NCBI GenBank assembly: GCA_023015935.1
Contig: JALKAY010000004.1
Location: 434,001 to 498,000 of the forward strand
Reading direction: 5' to 3'
DNA length: 64,000 bases
DNA from: Flavobacteriaceae bacterium F08102
Lineage (GTDB): Bacteria; Bacteroidota; Bacteroidia; Flavobacteriales; Flavobacteriaceae
The notes under the pieces were generated by a model. The model was not told where the DNA came from and did no database searches. It saw only the letters and a list, made by a program, of their open reading frames with translations. Shown here piece by piece: positions 9,008-18,390 of the stretch. The position numbers and the translations under genes are program-made. Within the stretch, counting starts at the first letter, position 1. Every line of letters starts with the position of its first letter.

Positions 9008-9531
9008 AATCTAACTCAACGTAAAATAGATGCTAGGTGCTTGTAGGTGTTTCATGTGACTATGTATTTCAAAAGTGTGGTGATGAAACAAGTACTATCA
9101 CCGAAGTAAGGGGCCTTTTTCTCGAAACATTCATTGGCTCCACCGCAGCATGTACGGTTCTTATTGTTTTTCTCCTTTTTGGGTAAGTACGAAACACAAT
9201 CGTAGCTATTGATTTGTTTCAACAAAAAAAGGAATGAAGTAACTATTCGTTATAGGGGCCTAACGCATTGCTTTTTTGAATCCCCCATTTCCATGTCACT
9301 TACACAATTACAAACCAGCTTGTTTTTTTAATCATATCATCATTATCAACAATTAATTGAACGAATACCTTATTCACTAAGGTGCTCGTTTTTTTTTTAA
9401 TTTATTATAAACCATACATTCCCCTTGTTTATTCAGAAATAAAGCGGCTATTCTTTGTGTAATTTATTCCATACCAAAAAAAAATTAGATAAAAAGTAAG
9501 GGATATCCCTTTTTTTCTTGTTATATAAAAA
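9008..9531. other. 0.5-kb intergenic stretch between lipoprotein gene and fecR
   Basis: Mostly without a convincing gene. A GTG-started frame of 49 codons at 9037-9186 (+) ends in a hydrophobic segment (CTVLIVFLLFG) and follows directly on a stop; it could be a small membrane peptide but may be chance. A strong terminator is at 9361-9399. A short palindrome (AAGGGATATCCCTT) lies at about 9500-9513, just before fecR. The stretch may be a long 3' untranslated region of the lipoprotein mRNA or hold a small RNA. Confidence 0.4.
9361..9399 (+). terminator. Intrinsic terminator upstream of fecR
   Basis: Near-perfect 12-bp stem (ACGAATACCTTA / TAAGGTGCTCGT, one mismatch and one G-U) followed by about ten T. 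It lies ~360 bases behind the small lipoprotein and 130 bases before fecR, so it ends a + strand transcript that began upstream and separates it from fecR. Confidence 0.75.
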
Positions 9532-10716
9532 ATGATCGTACTGCAAATGACTCCAAAAATCGAAAATTTAATCGTCAAATACATTACTAAATCAGCGAAT
9601 GCTGCCGATTTAGATGAGCTTTCTACTTGGATACAAACGCCTGAAAATAGAGCCATTTTTAAAGATTATGTTCAGACGCATTATGCCATTACGCATAGTT
9701 TGAGTATTTCAGACACTGATAAAGCTATTGATAAATTATTGAATAAAATCCATAAAGAAAAGTCTTTTTTATACCGTGTACGCACCCAGCCGATTTATAA
9801 ATATGCGGCAGCTGCCATGGTAATTGGTATCGTTGCGAGTACATACTTTTTTACCAATAACTTCCCTAATGCCAATCTAGAAATAGAAAATCCAATAATT
9901 ATAAATAATGCCATTGAAGTAGGTACCAATAAAGCTACCTTAGAATTAGAGGATGGAACTGCTATAGAGTTGACAAAAGGAAAAACATTCAAAACTACCG
10001 ATGCCAAAAGTACCGGAGATGCCTTGGTCTACGAACATACTTCAACTACACCTAAAAAAATCACTAAAAATACCTTAACCATCCCTCGTGGAGGCCAATA
10101 TAAATTAGTGCTTGCAGATGGAACAAACGTGTGGTTAAACTCAGAATCAAAATTAATATACCCTACCCGCTTCGAAGAAGGAAAGGCGCGTAATGTGAAT
10201 CTTGTTTACGGTGAAGCCTATTTTGAGGTTTCTCCAAGTGAAGCACATGCGGGTGCTACATTTAACGTAAACCACAAGATGCAAAATATACAGGTTCTAG
10301 GAACTCATTTTAATGTAAAAGCCTATCAAAATGAATCGAAAATTTATACCACCTTGGCAGAAGGTAAAGTAAAGGTTATACACGAAAACGGTTCACAAAA
10401 CCTTATGCCTAACCAACAATCCATTTTAAACCTAGCAGAAAACACCTTATCAGTGGTTAATGTAGATGTGTATAACGAGATTGCTTGGAAAGACGGTGTT
10501 TTCACCTTTGAAAACAAGTCATTAGTCGAGATAATGACCGCACTTTCTCGCTGGTATGATATGGAATTTATCTTTAAAGACCCTACGTTGAAAAGTCAAA
10601 AGTTTATTGGCAATATCAACAAAAACTTCAGTATTGTGGAAATTTTAACCACCCTACAAAGCACCAACATTATCCATTCATTTGAAATTAACAATAAAAC
10701 AGTCACCCTTAAATAA
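9532..10716 (+). CDS. FecR-family anti-sigma factor
   Basis: 394 aa. A cytosolic N-terminal part (~1-80) binds the ECF factor; one membrane helix follows (YKYAAAAMVIGIVASTYFF, ~84-103); the periplasmic FecR domain covers ~180-285 (TIPRGGQYKLVLADGTNVWLN, VYGEAYFEV, QVLGTHFNVKAY, TTLAEGKVKV), and a DUF4974-like C-terminal domain follows. A second possible start is the ATG at 9547 (MTPKIENL), which fits the family's usual beginning equally well. It is the expected partner of the sigma factor at 7939-8565 and of the STN domain of the SusC that follows (known mechanism; pairing inferred from neighbourhood). Confidence 0.93.
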   Translation: MIVLQMTPKIENLIVKYITKSANAADLDELSTWIQTPENRAIFKDYVQTHYAITHSLSISDTDKAIDKLLNKIHKEKSFLYRVRTQPIYKYAAAAMVIGIVASTYFFTNNFPNANLEIENPIIINNAIEVGTNKATLELEDGTAIELTKGKTFKTTDAKSTGDALVYEHTSTTPKKITKNTLTIPRGGQYKLVLADGTNVWLNSESKLIYPTRFEEGKARNVNLVYGEAYFEVSPSEAHAGATFNVNHKMQNIQVLGTHFNVKAYQNESKIYTTLAEGKVKVIHENGSQNLMPNQQSILNLAENTLSVVNVDVYNEIAWKDGVFTFENKSLVEIMTALSRWYDMEFIFKDPTLKSQKFIGNINKNFSIVEILTTLQSTNIIHSFEINNKTVTLK

Positions 10717-10757
10717 CCTCTAATTATGACATAAAACTACTACGTATTCTTCGCAAC

Positions 10758-10782
10758 ATGTAAAAAGCTTAACTTTTTACAT
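10758..10782 (+). repeat. Perfect hairpin in the leader between fecR and susC
   Basis: Inverted repeat ATGTAAAAAG - CTTAA - CTTTTTACAT, 10 bp perfect with a 5-base loop, 42 bases behind the fecR stop. There is no T tract behind it, so it is not a standard terminator; it could attenuate or stabilise the fecR/susC mRNA or be an operator. Confidence 0.45.
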
Positions 10783-10927
10783 CACTCCGAATAAAATTTT
10801 AAAAAGAATTATTGATGATACTTTGAAAAAAGGAGAAATAGTTTACACCGGCAAGCATAAGACTATTCCCCCAGCATACAGTATTAATCAATTAAATAAG
10901 TTTAACTAACTAATAATTTACGAATTT

Positions 10928-13900
10928 ATGAAATTTAAATTAATCGATTTCTTGTCCTTTCGAGGAAAGAAACTCTTAACTTGTGTTATGCGAACATTTA
11001 TATTTTTATTTTGTGCTACCGTGTTTAGCTTTACGCCGAACAAAGTAAATTCTCAAAATATTGAAATCAATATTCAAGAGGATAAACTGGTCACTGTTGA
11101 CGAAGTCTTTAAAATAATCCGTCAACAATCTAATGCATACATGTTTATTTATCCTGAAAATCTATTCAATTCCTTTCCTAAAATTCAACTTAAAAAAGGA
11201 ACAATCGAACTAGATAAACTGTTAAACTTAGCCCTTTCTGGTGGTGATGTGAATGTATCAATAACCCGTAACAACACGATTTTAATTAAGGAAAAAACGG
11301 CAAAAGAAAAACAACAGCAACAAGTATCTGGTAAAGTAACCGATGAGGATGGTTTGCCAATTCCTGGTGTTAATATTGTTATAAAAGATACTAAAAAAGG
11401 GACTGCAACTGACTTTAATGGGAATTACACAATTCAAGTACCCAATAGTAACAGCATCTTAGTTTTTAGTAGTATTGGGTATTTAACAGAAGAAGTAGCC
11501 GTCAATGATCAAACAATTATTAATATTACCCTTAAACCAGATGTAAACGAACTTGAAGAAGTAGTAATCTCTACCGGTATCTTCAATCGTAATGCTGAAA
11601 GTTATACAGGAGCTACGGTGACCATCAAAAAGGACGAATTAAAACGAGTTGGGAATGCCAATTTATTCCAAACAATCCGAAATATCGATCCATCCATTGC
11701 CATTTTCGACAATTTCGAATTAGGTTCGAACCCAAATGCACTTCCTGAAATACAAATTAGAGGAGCTTCAACTATTCCATCAGAAAGTTCTGAATTGTCG
11801 GGGAACTTAAAAGGAAACTATTTAAAAAACCCAAATCAACCTCTATTTATTTTAAACGGATTTGAAAGTAGTATTGAACAAATCCTCGATTTAGACCTTA
11901 ACTTTATCGAAAGCGTTACCATCCTTAAAGATGCTGCCTCTAAAGCCATTTATGGATCACGTGCTGCCAACGGTGTGGTAGTGATTGAAACGCAAGCACT
12001 TGGATCTTCTGAAGCAAGAATTACCTACAACGGTAGTTTAGATATTCAACTACCCGATTTAAGTAGTTATGATCTCACCAACGCTTTAGAGAAAATTGAA
12101 GCTGAACGCATTGATGGAATGTATATACCTAATCTCAATGATGCTGATGAATATATCCGTTTACAACAATTATACAACTTCCGTAAAAAACTTGCACTTG
12201 AAGGTTTAGATACCGACTGGATGGCAAAACCATTACAAACAGGGATTGGCCAACGACATTCACTTTCAGCTGAACTAGGTGCTGACGCCTTACGGATGAT
12301 TGCCAGCCTTTCGTACAACAATATCGAAGGGGTGATGAAAGGATCAGGAAGAGAAATAATCAATGGTAATTTAAGTGCCTTTTATCGTGTGAAAAATTTA
12401 TCTTTCACCAATAGAATGACTATCACCAGTACCAACGCGTATGAATCTCCGTATGGCACGTTTGGTGAATACTCACAAATGAATCCGTATTGGAGAGCAG
12501 AAAATGCCGATGGAACTATTCCTTATTACGCAGAAATAGTTGATGATAATACCAAATATACCAATCCGCTCTACAATGCAACCCTTAATACAAAAGACGA
12601 AGCGAGCTATTTAAACTTTATCAATAATTTCTACTTCGAATGGAGAATTAAACCATCATTAAGAGCTACAACACGGATAGGTATTGATGTAAAGCGAAAT
12701 GATGCTGACAAATTTTTACCGTCTGAACACACTAGTTTTGAATCATACCAATTTGGAGACGCACTTTTACGCAAAGGATCTTACCGAGTAAACAACGGAA
12801 AAAGCAGTAGACTTTCAGGGGATTTTAACCTCATGTTTAACAAGAAAATTGCTAAAAGCACCTATTTTGCCAATGTTGGTTTCAATGTAAATGAAAGTAA
12901 ATTCGAAGAAATTGTACACCTTGTTGAAGGTTTTCCTAGCGGACGTGACAATATCATCTTTGCACGTGATTACGCCTTAGGAACTCGTCCTACTGGAGTA
13001 GAAGGACTTTCTCGTGATTTAGGCTTTTTAGCAGTAGGCTCCTATGTCTACGATGACCGATTTTTATCAGACATTACCCTACGAACCAATGCTTCTTCAC
13101 AGTTTGGAAAAGACAATCGTTGGGCGAACTTTTGGAGTTTAGGATTAGGGTGGAACATTCACAACGAAGCATTCTTAAAAGATAGTAAAGTTTTAGATCA
13201 ATTAAAACTGAGAGGAAGTCTTGGTTCTACAGGAAATCAGAATTTTAATGATAATGCATCTGTATCGACGTATTCGTACTATCTAGATGCCTTGTATCAA
13301 GGCTTTAACGGTTCTTATTTAGATCGTTTAGCAAATGATGGTCTGCAATGGGAAAGTAAATTTGACTATAACCTCGGGTTGGATGCCAAAATTAAAGGAC
13401 TAACCTTAAGCGTTGACTATTATGAAAGCATTACGCAAAACTTAATTACCGATATTACCGTACCTACGTCTACTGGGTTTAATTCAGTGAAAGAAAATTT
13501 AGGAAAAGTTAAAAATTCAGGGGTTGAATTAAATGCATTGTTTTTAGCTTGGTCTAATAACGATGGATTCTTATCATTCAATTTTGGATTACAAACCAAT
13601 AAAAATGAAATTATTGAATTGTCTGATGCCTTACAATCATACAATAATGCTGCGAAGGAACGAGCTGCAGATCGCGGAAACAATGACCCTGTACTTATCT
13701 TTGAAGATGGTAATTCACTCAATGCTATCTGGGCAGTACCCTCATTGGGAATTGACCCAGCAACAGGAAACGAAATTTATGTGGATCGCAATGGAAATAC
13801 CACGTTTGAATGGAATGCAGATGATATGGTTGTAGCGGGAAATAGTAACCCTTCATACCGTGGAACCTTTGGTGTAAATGCCGAATACAAAGGATTTGGT

Positions 13901-14341
13901 GTAGGTATCACAGGTCGTTATTTAGGTGGAGGTCAATTGTACAATCAAACCCTAGTAGATCGTGTAGAAAATGTAGATATGAATTACAATGTGGATAGAC
14001 GCGTGCTCACTGGACGGTGGTTAGTACCTGGTCAAGTAGCTTTGTATAAGCGTTTAGGAGACTACAACCAACGTATTGAAGGAACCAGTTCATTTAGAAG
14101 TTTACCTGAGAAAACAAGAGCCACTACGCGTTTTGTACAAGATAGAAATGAACTAGATATTGCTGCCATTAATGTGTATTACGACTTTAATGACCAAATA
14201 CTCAATCACCTCGGTGTAGAAAGACTACGTCTTGGATTCAATATGAATGAAGTTGCGAAATTTTCAACGATTAAGATCGAACGAGGAACAGACTTTCCTT
14301 TTTCGAGAACCTTATCATTCTCACTATCTGCAACTTTCTAA
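10928..14341 (+). CDS. SusC/RagA-family TonB-dependent outer-membrane transporter with STN signalling domain
   Basis: 1137 aa. Signal region ~1-42; STN (secretin/TonB short N-terminal) domain ~45-122, which signals to FecR; carboxypeptidase-regulatory-like domain ~132-212 (VSGKVTDEDGLPIPGVNI); TonB-box-like LEEVVIST; plug with EIQIRGASTIPS and ILKDAASKAIYGSRAANGVVVIET; then a long beta-barrel ending in Phe (SFSLSATF). The protein imports a ligand across the outer membrane with energy from TonB-ExbBD, and the STN part makes it a sensor as well. It is followed by its SusD partner 25 bp downstream. The ligand is not evident; no glycan-degrading enzymes are nearby. Confidence 0.96.
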   Translation: MKFKLIDFLSFRGKKLLTCVMRTFIFLFCATVFSFTPNKVNSQNIEINIQEDKLVTVDEVFKIIRQQSNAYMFIYPENLFNSFPKIQLKKGTIELDKLLNLALSGGDVNVSITRNNTILIKEKTAKEKQQQQVSGKVTDEDGLPIPGVNIVIKDTKKGTATDFNGNYTIQVPNSNSILVFSSIGYLTEEVAVNDQTIINITLKPDVNELEEVVISTGIFNRNAESYTGATVTIKKDELKRVGNANLFQTIRNIDPSIAIFDNFELGSNPNALPEIQIRGASTIPSESSELSGNLKGNYLKNPNQPLFILNGFESSIEQILDLDLNFIESVTILKDAASKAIYGSRAANGVVVIETQALGSSEARITYNGSLDIQLPDLSSYDLTNALEKIEAERIDGMYIPNLNDADEYIRLQQLYNFRKKLALEGLDTDWMAKPLQTGIGQRHSLSAELGADALRMIASLSYNNIEGVMKGSGREIINGNLSAFYRVKNLSFTNRMTITSTNAYESPYGTFGEYSQMNPYWRAENADGTIPYYAEIVDDNTKYTNPLYNATLNTKDEASYLNFINNFYFEWRIKPSLRATTRIGIDVKRNDADKFLPSEHTSFESYQFGDALLRKGSYRVNNGKSSRLSGDFNLMFNKKIAKSTYFANVGFNVNESKFEEIVHLVEGFPSGRDNIIFARDYALGTRPTGVEGLSRDLGFLAVGSYVYDDRFLSDITLRTNASSQFGKDNRWANFWSLGLGWNIHNEAFLKDSKVLDQLKLRGSLGSTGNQNFNDNASVSTYSYYLDALYQGFNGSYLDRLANDGLQWESKFDYNLGLDAKIKGLTLSVDYYESITQNLITDITVPTSTGFNSVKENLGKVKNSGVELNALFLAWSNNDGFLSFNFGLQTNKNEIIELSDALQSYNNAAKERAADRGNNDPVLIFEDGNSLNAIWAVPSLGIDPATGNEIYVDRNGNTTFEWNADDMVVAGNSNPSYRGTFGVNAEYKGFGVGITGRYLGGGQLYNQTLVDRVENVDMNYNVDRRVLTGRWLVPGQVALYKRLGDYNQRIEGTSSFRSLPEKTRATTRFVQDRNELDIAAINVYYDFNDQILNHLGVERLRLGFNMNEVAKFSTIKIERGTDFPFSRTLSFSLSATF

Positions 14342-14366
14342 TACTAACATAGTAATACTATAACAT

Positions 14367-15824
14367 ATGAAAACGACATTAAAATACGGAATAATCCTAA
14401 TCTTACTCGCAGGATTTACCACATCTTGCGACGATTTCTTAGATGAAACCTCCTCTGCGCAAATTACCGCAGATGATCAATTTAAAGAAGCCTCTGGGTT
14501 TAAAGATGCATTGATCGGCGTATATATTTCCATGACCCAACCTCAACTCTACAGTAGAGATATGACCTACAACCTTGTAGATATTTTAAGTAGACAATAT
14601 GCTCCTTTGGGTGGATCTGCCTTATACAGTCAAATAGAGCAGTACAACTATCGTGGGGTAATCTCTACCTCACAAGTAGATAATTTATGGATCAAATCGT
14701 ACAATACCATTGCGAATATTAACAGTGCACTCGATGCGATAGATGAAAAAGCATCCGTTCTCTCGGATATTGATTACAGTATCATCAAAGGAGAACTGCT
14801 TGGACTAAGAGCATTTTTACACTTTGACCTAATGCGTTTATACGGTAAAGGGAATCTCGCTAATCGCGGAGACCTTGCTGGTGAATTTGGCGTGCCGTAT
14901 GTAACCACTTTTGGAAAAGAAGTTACTCCAAGACGTTCGTATGAAGAAACCTTTGCCTTGCTAACCAACGACCTTGAAGAAGCGAGTGAGTTACTCAAAG
15001 AAGATCCTATCTATACCGAAATTAATCGTCCAGCTGATTACTATACCGAAGTAAACCGAAATGGTTTTTACAACCAACGCGAGCAACGGATGAATTACTA
15101 TGCCGTAAAAGCTTTACAAGCCCGTGTGCTTGCTTGGCAAGGTGGCTTGGCCAATTTAGAAGCAGCAAAAAATGCAGCCGAAGAGGTGATTAACAAATCA
15201 AATGCAGCATTAATTGACGCCAGTTCTTACCCAGTTTCAAGTGATCCTATCTTATATCCAGAAGTACTATTTGCTTTAGATGTAAATGCCCTAGAAGATA
15301 TTACCATCGGATACTTAAATGCTGCTACGTTTAACACCAACGTGAATGCCTTGTATTTGGATACTTCTACTGCGAATGCTTTATACGAAACAAGCAATTC
15401 AAACATTGGGGTTGCTGATATCCGATTTAACACCCTACTTGAGTCACAAACTCGTGGCCTTATTAGTACAAAACTAATTCAGAAAAGCGGATTACTAAAC
15501 AGAGAGAAAGTTCCTTTAATTAAACTTCCTGAAATGTATTATATCGCAGCGGAGTATTATATAGAAAATAATCAACTCGATCTAGCTATCGCTAAACTCA
15601 ATAGTGTACGACAAAGTAGAGGAATTATTGAAGATATTCCAGAAACAGCAACCCAAGAAGAATTAGAAGACGAGTTATTAAAAGAATATAGAAAAGAATT
15701 TGTAGGAGAAGGACAATTGTTCTTTGCGTATAAACGACTTGGACTTACCACTTTTCCTGGCTTAGGAGCTACCATCGCGGATGATGACATTTATGTCTTA
15801 CCTATTCCAGATACCGAACTATAG
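14367..15824 (+). CDS. SusD/RagB-family outer-membrane lipoprotein
   Basis: 485 aa. The lipoprotein signal ends at Cys21 (GFTTSCDDF). SusD features: an early DFLDETSSAQITADDQF motif, tetratricopeptide-like helices (LLGLRAFLHFDLMRLYG), and late LPEMYYIAAEYYIENNQLDLA and LLKEYRKEFVGEGQLFFAYKRL, then YVLPIPDTEL at the end. It forms the lid of the SusC channel from the preceding gene. Normal length for the family. Same operon as 10928-18245. Confidence 0.95.
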   Translation: MKTTLKYGIILILLAGFTTSCDDFLDETSSAQITADDQFKEASGFKDALIGVYISMTQPQLYSRDMTYNLVDILSRQYAPLGGSALYSQIEQYNYRGVISTSQVDNLWIKSYNTIANINSALDAIDEKASVLSDIDYSIIKGELLGLRAFLHFDLMRLYGKGNLANRGDLAGEFGVPYVTTFGKEVTPRRSYEETFALLTNDLEEASELLKEDPIYTEINRPADYYTEVNRNGFYNQREQRMNYYAVKALQARVLAWQGGLANLEAAKNAAEEVINKSNAALIDASSYPVSSDPILYPEVLFALDVNALEDITIGYLNAATFNTNVNALYLDTSTANALYETSNSNIGVADIRFNTLLESQTRGLISTKLIQKSGLLNREKVPLIKLPEMYYIAAEYYIENNQLDLAIAKLNSVRQSRGIIEDIPETATQEELEDELLKEYRKEFVGEGQLFFAYKRLGLTTFPGLGATIADDDIYVLPIPDTEL

Positions 15825-15864
15825 TCAATACAAAACAGTTATTAAATTCTTTAATCTAACTAAT

Positions 15865-16617
15865 ATGAAAAATATAAAATTCAATGCAGCTACCCTCGTT
15901 CTATTAGCATTGGTGCTTGTAGTTACGAGCTGTACCAAAGATGAGATTATGTCTTTTAAAGGCCAGCCAGGCGTTACTTTTTTACCTAGTGAAAATTCAA
16001 CGTTTGATACCAAATATTCCTTTTTAGGAAATTCGTCTGGCGAATATATACAAGAGGTTGATGTTCAAATTGTGGGAGAAGCAGCCGATGTAGATCGTTA
16101 TTTTAACGTGAAGGTTATCAACGACGAAAAAACTACAGCTTCAGAGAGTCAGTATGAAATTGTGGAAGGAATTGTAAAAGCCAACGAATATCAAGGAAAA
16201 TTATATATCAAATTGTTTAATTCAAACGATTTAGACGATAAAACGGTAAGTATCCACTTGGAATTGGTGCCCTCTGACGATTTTGTCCCTGGCGCTATTG
16301 AAACAAATGAGTTTACGGTATCATGGACCAATCAAATTGTCATTCCGTCATGGACTTATTACCGATTTTTCTTTGTGTCAACACCGAGTACCCTAGCCTA
16401 TCGACTCATTGTTGAAACGACTGGACTAACGGAATTTGGTAGAAATGAATATAGAGATCTCGGTACAGATGGCGCAACAGCCTTGGCTACTAAATTTGGT
16501 GACTATGTAAAGCAATACAATCTTGAACACCCAGGAAATCCACTAGTACACGATGATGGAGCGCTTGCAGGAGAAGAAATTGTACCAAAATACTATACCA
16601 AATCAAAGTATGATTAA
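15865..16617 (+). CDS. DUF4843-type lipoprotein of the Sus-like operon
   Basis: 250 aa from the ATG at 15865. I prefer this start because it gives a clean lipoprotein signal (VLVVTSCTKD, Cys23) 40 bases behind the susD stop; an upstream ATG at 15781 would overlap susD and hide the signal. The mature part is beta-rich (YIQEVDVQIVGEAADVDRYFNVKV, KLYIKLFNSNDLDDKTVSIHLEL), the pattern of DUF4843 proteins that regularly follow SusD in Bacteroidetes. It is probably a surface or periplasmic accessory ligand-binding protein. Family call by recall, not by search. Confidence 0.8.
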   Translation: MKNIKFNAATLVLLALVLVVTSCTKDEIMSFKGQPGVTFLPSENSTFDTKYSFLGNSSGEYIQEVDVQIVGEAADVDRYFNVKVINDEKTTASESQYEIVEGIVKANEYQGKLYIKLFNSNDLDDKTVSIHLELVPSDDFVPGAIETNEFTVSWTNQIVIPSWTYYRFFFVSTPSTLAYRLIVETTGLTEFGRNEYRDLGTDGATALATKFGDYVKQYNLEHPGNPLVHDDGALAGEEIVPKYYTKSKYD

Positions 16618-16706
16618 ATGCCTTTTGGGTCAATTGCCCAATAGAAAGCGTATAACCTAGTTACAGAACGGATGAAAAATCCTTTTAACAACATAAACGA
16701 ATCACA

Positions 16707-18245
16707 ATGAAAAAAACAACAATTTTTGCGAGCTTTTGCATTAGTTTATTGCTATTGATTACTTCATGTTATGAAGATCAAAGTTTGCTCGACACGAACC
16801 CCATCACTGGTGTGGTCATTGACACTACCGGGATGAGTGAATTAAGTGTTCGCCAATTTGAAAAATTACAAATTAATCCAACTATCGAAACGGGTGATCT
16901 TTCCACAGCTGACCTCAGTTTTGAATGGCGTCTAAATTTAGTGCCAAATGACACGTTATTTGACTTGATTGGAACAGATAAAAACTTGGACTATGAAGTG
17001 CGTCTTCCTCCAAACCGCTCAGGAAAGCACCATTTATTACAGTACAAAGTTATTGACAATAAAACCAAATTAGCCTATAGTGTAGCATGGCCATTAACCG
17101 TGCTGAATAATATTGGTGAAGGTCTTGTTGTTGCTGTAACTCCTGATGGAGTAAATACGGATTTCAGTCATATCATGTCACCTGAAGTAACCACTGATTA
17201 TACTGAAGTAAGTGTAAAACACAATGTTTACTCTGCCATCAATGGAAGTACCATTAGTGGGCTAACTAAACAGCTTAATTTTACTACCATCTATGGTGTG
17301 GATGCCCTTTTAGGAATGACCGATCAAAGTGTATACAGAATTAACACCTTAGATTATACCTATTTTGGAATGAATGACGATTTGTTCTTTGCAAGTAATA
17401 GTAATTATCAACCACAAACCTTTGGCGATGTCGTACAAGGAAATCTCTATGTTGGGAATGGTAAATTAACCGCAACTTATTTAGGAGCGTCTAAAAAATA
17501 TGGGTTACCCATGGATTTTGAATTTGTGGTTCCTGATCATATTGCCGCGAATGGTTTCAACTACTATCCATTACCTGTACGAATTAATTTCTATGATGAA
17601 GTAAATGAACACTTTGTATACCTTCCAACCTTGCGTTTTGGAGATACCAATATGCATCCAGTACCTGGAGATGCTGCCGGTGTTTTTGATCCAGCCAATG
17701 TTAAAAACAAAATGAACCTAGCTGCTGATGTAAGTACTACAGGAGATTTTAGACATCTATTAAAGGATAAAACTACGGGTGAAATAACCCTCTATGTATT
17801 AGATGGTGGCGGGGATCAATATCCTAGTCCTATCCCACCTGCACCTAAATCTATCTATAGTTTAGCAGGTGCCCCTGATATTGAAAACGCAATTCACTTT
17901 GCCTTTTTAGAAGATCAACGGGTCTTGTATTATGCAACAAGTACTAAAATTTATGCTATGTTGTACAGTGCCAGTACACCTACTTTTGAAGAACGCTATA
18001 CCGTTCCTGCAGGAGATGAGATTACCACCTTACAAGTGTATAAACAAGCTGGTTATCCATTTGCTTCAAGTGGTACACCAATTGCCACAAATAATAAGCA
18101 ACTGATTCTCTCAACCTATAATGGCATTGAAGGAAAGGTCTCTATCCTCCCTTTAATCAATTTTGGTTTAGGAAATATCGATGAAGCAAATATCAAAACC
18201 TTTGTTGGTTTTGATAAAATAACAGCCATCATTCCTCAAAAATAA
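16707..18245 (+). CDS. PKD-like family lipoprotein of the Sus-like operon
   Basis: 512 aa. The lipoprotein signal ends at Cys21 (LLLITSCYEDQ). The N-terminal ~130 residues form Ig/PKD-like beta domains (LSFEWRLNL, HHLLQYKVIDNKTKLAYSVAWPLTV); the rest looks like a beta-propeller-type fold. Proteins of this kind (often annotated PKD_2) are the usual fourth member after SusC, SusD and DUF4843, and are thought to sit at the cell surface as accessory binding proteins. It ends the operon; a long hairpin begins at the stop codon. Confidence 0.8.
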   Translation: MKKTTIFASFCISLLLLITSCYEDQSLLDTNPITGVVIDTTGMSELSVRQFEKLQINPTIETGDLSTADLSFEWRLNLVPNDTLFDLIGTDKNLDYEVRLPPNRSGKHHLLQYKVIDNKTKLAYSVAWPLTVLNNIGEGLVVAVTPDGVNTDFSHIMSPEVTTDYTEVSVKHNVYSAINGSTISGLTKQLNFTTIYGVDALLGMTDQSVYRINTLDYTYFGMNDDLFFASNSNYQPQTFGDVVQGNLYVGNGKLTATYLGASKKYGLPMDFEFVVPDHIAANGFNYYPLPVRINFYDEVNEHFVYLPTLRFGDTNMHPVPGDAAGVFDPANVKNKMNLAADVSTTGDFRHLLKDKTTGEITLYVLDGGGDQYPSPIPPAPKSIYSLAGAPDIENAIHFAFLEDQRVLYYATSTKIYAMLYSASTPTFEERYTVPAGDEITTLQVYKQAGYPFASSGTPIATNNKQLILSTYNGIEGKVSILPLINFGLGNIDEANIKTFVGFDKITAIIPQK

Positions 18246-18299
18246 GCTGCAACGTTTGTACGGAGTTAGCAATAGCTACTCCGTACAAACACAACAGCT
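18245..18299 (+). repeat. Long stem-loop at end of the Sus-like operon
   Basis: The inner stem pairs 18254-18270 with 18275-18290 (GTTTGTACGGAGT... with ...ACTCCGTACAAAC, one bulged T, loop AATA). Outer arms AGCTG/CAGCT (18245-18249, 18295-18299) extend it. No T tract follows, so it may end or protect the mRNA in another way than an intrinsic terminator. Confidence 0.55.
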
Positions 18300-18390
18300 A
18301 TTAAACATACATACGCGTAGTCATTACAACAAAACTTACCCTAGTAAACACTAGGACTAGGCTTCTATTATCTAAATTCACTGTAACCTA

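Noticed and set aside
15781-15864. Longer start for the DUF4843 lipoprotein
   Set aside because: Would overlap susD and hide the lipoprotein signal that begins at 15865.
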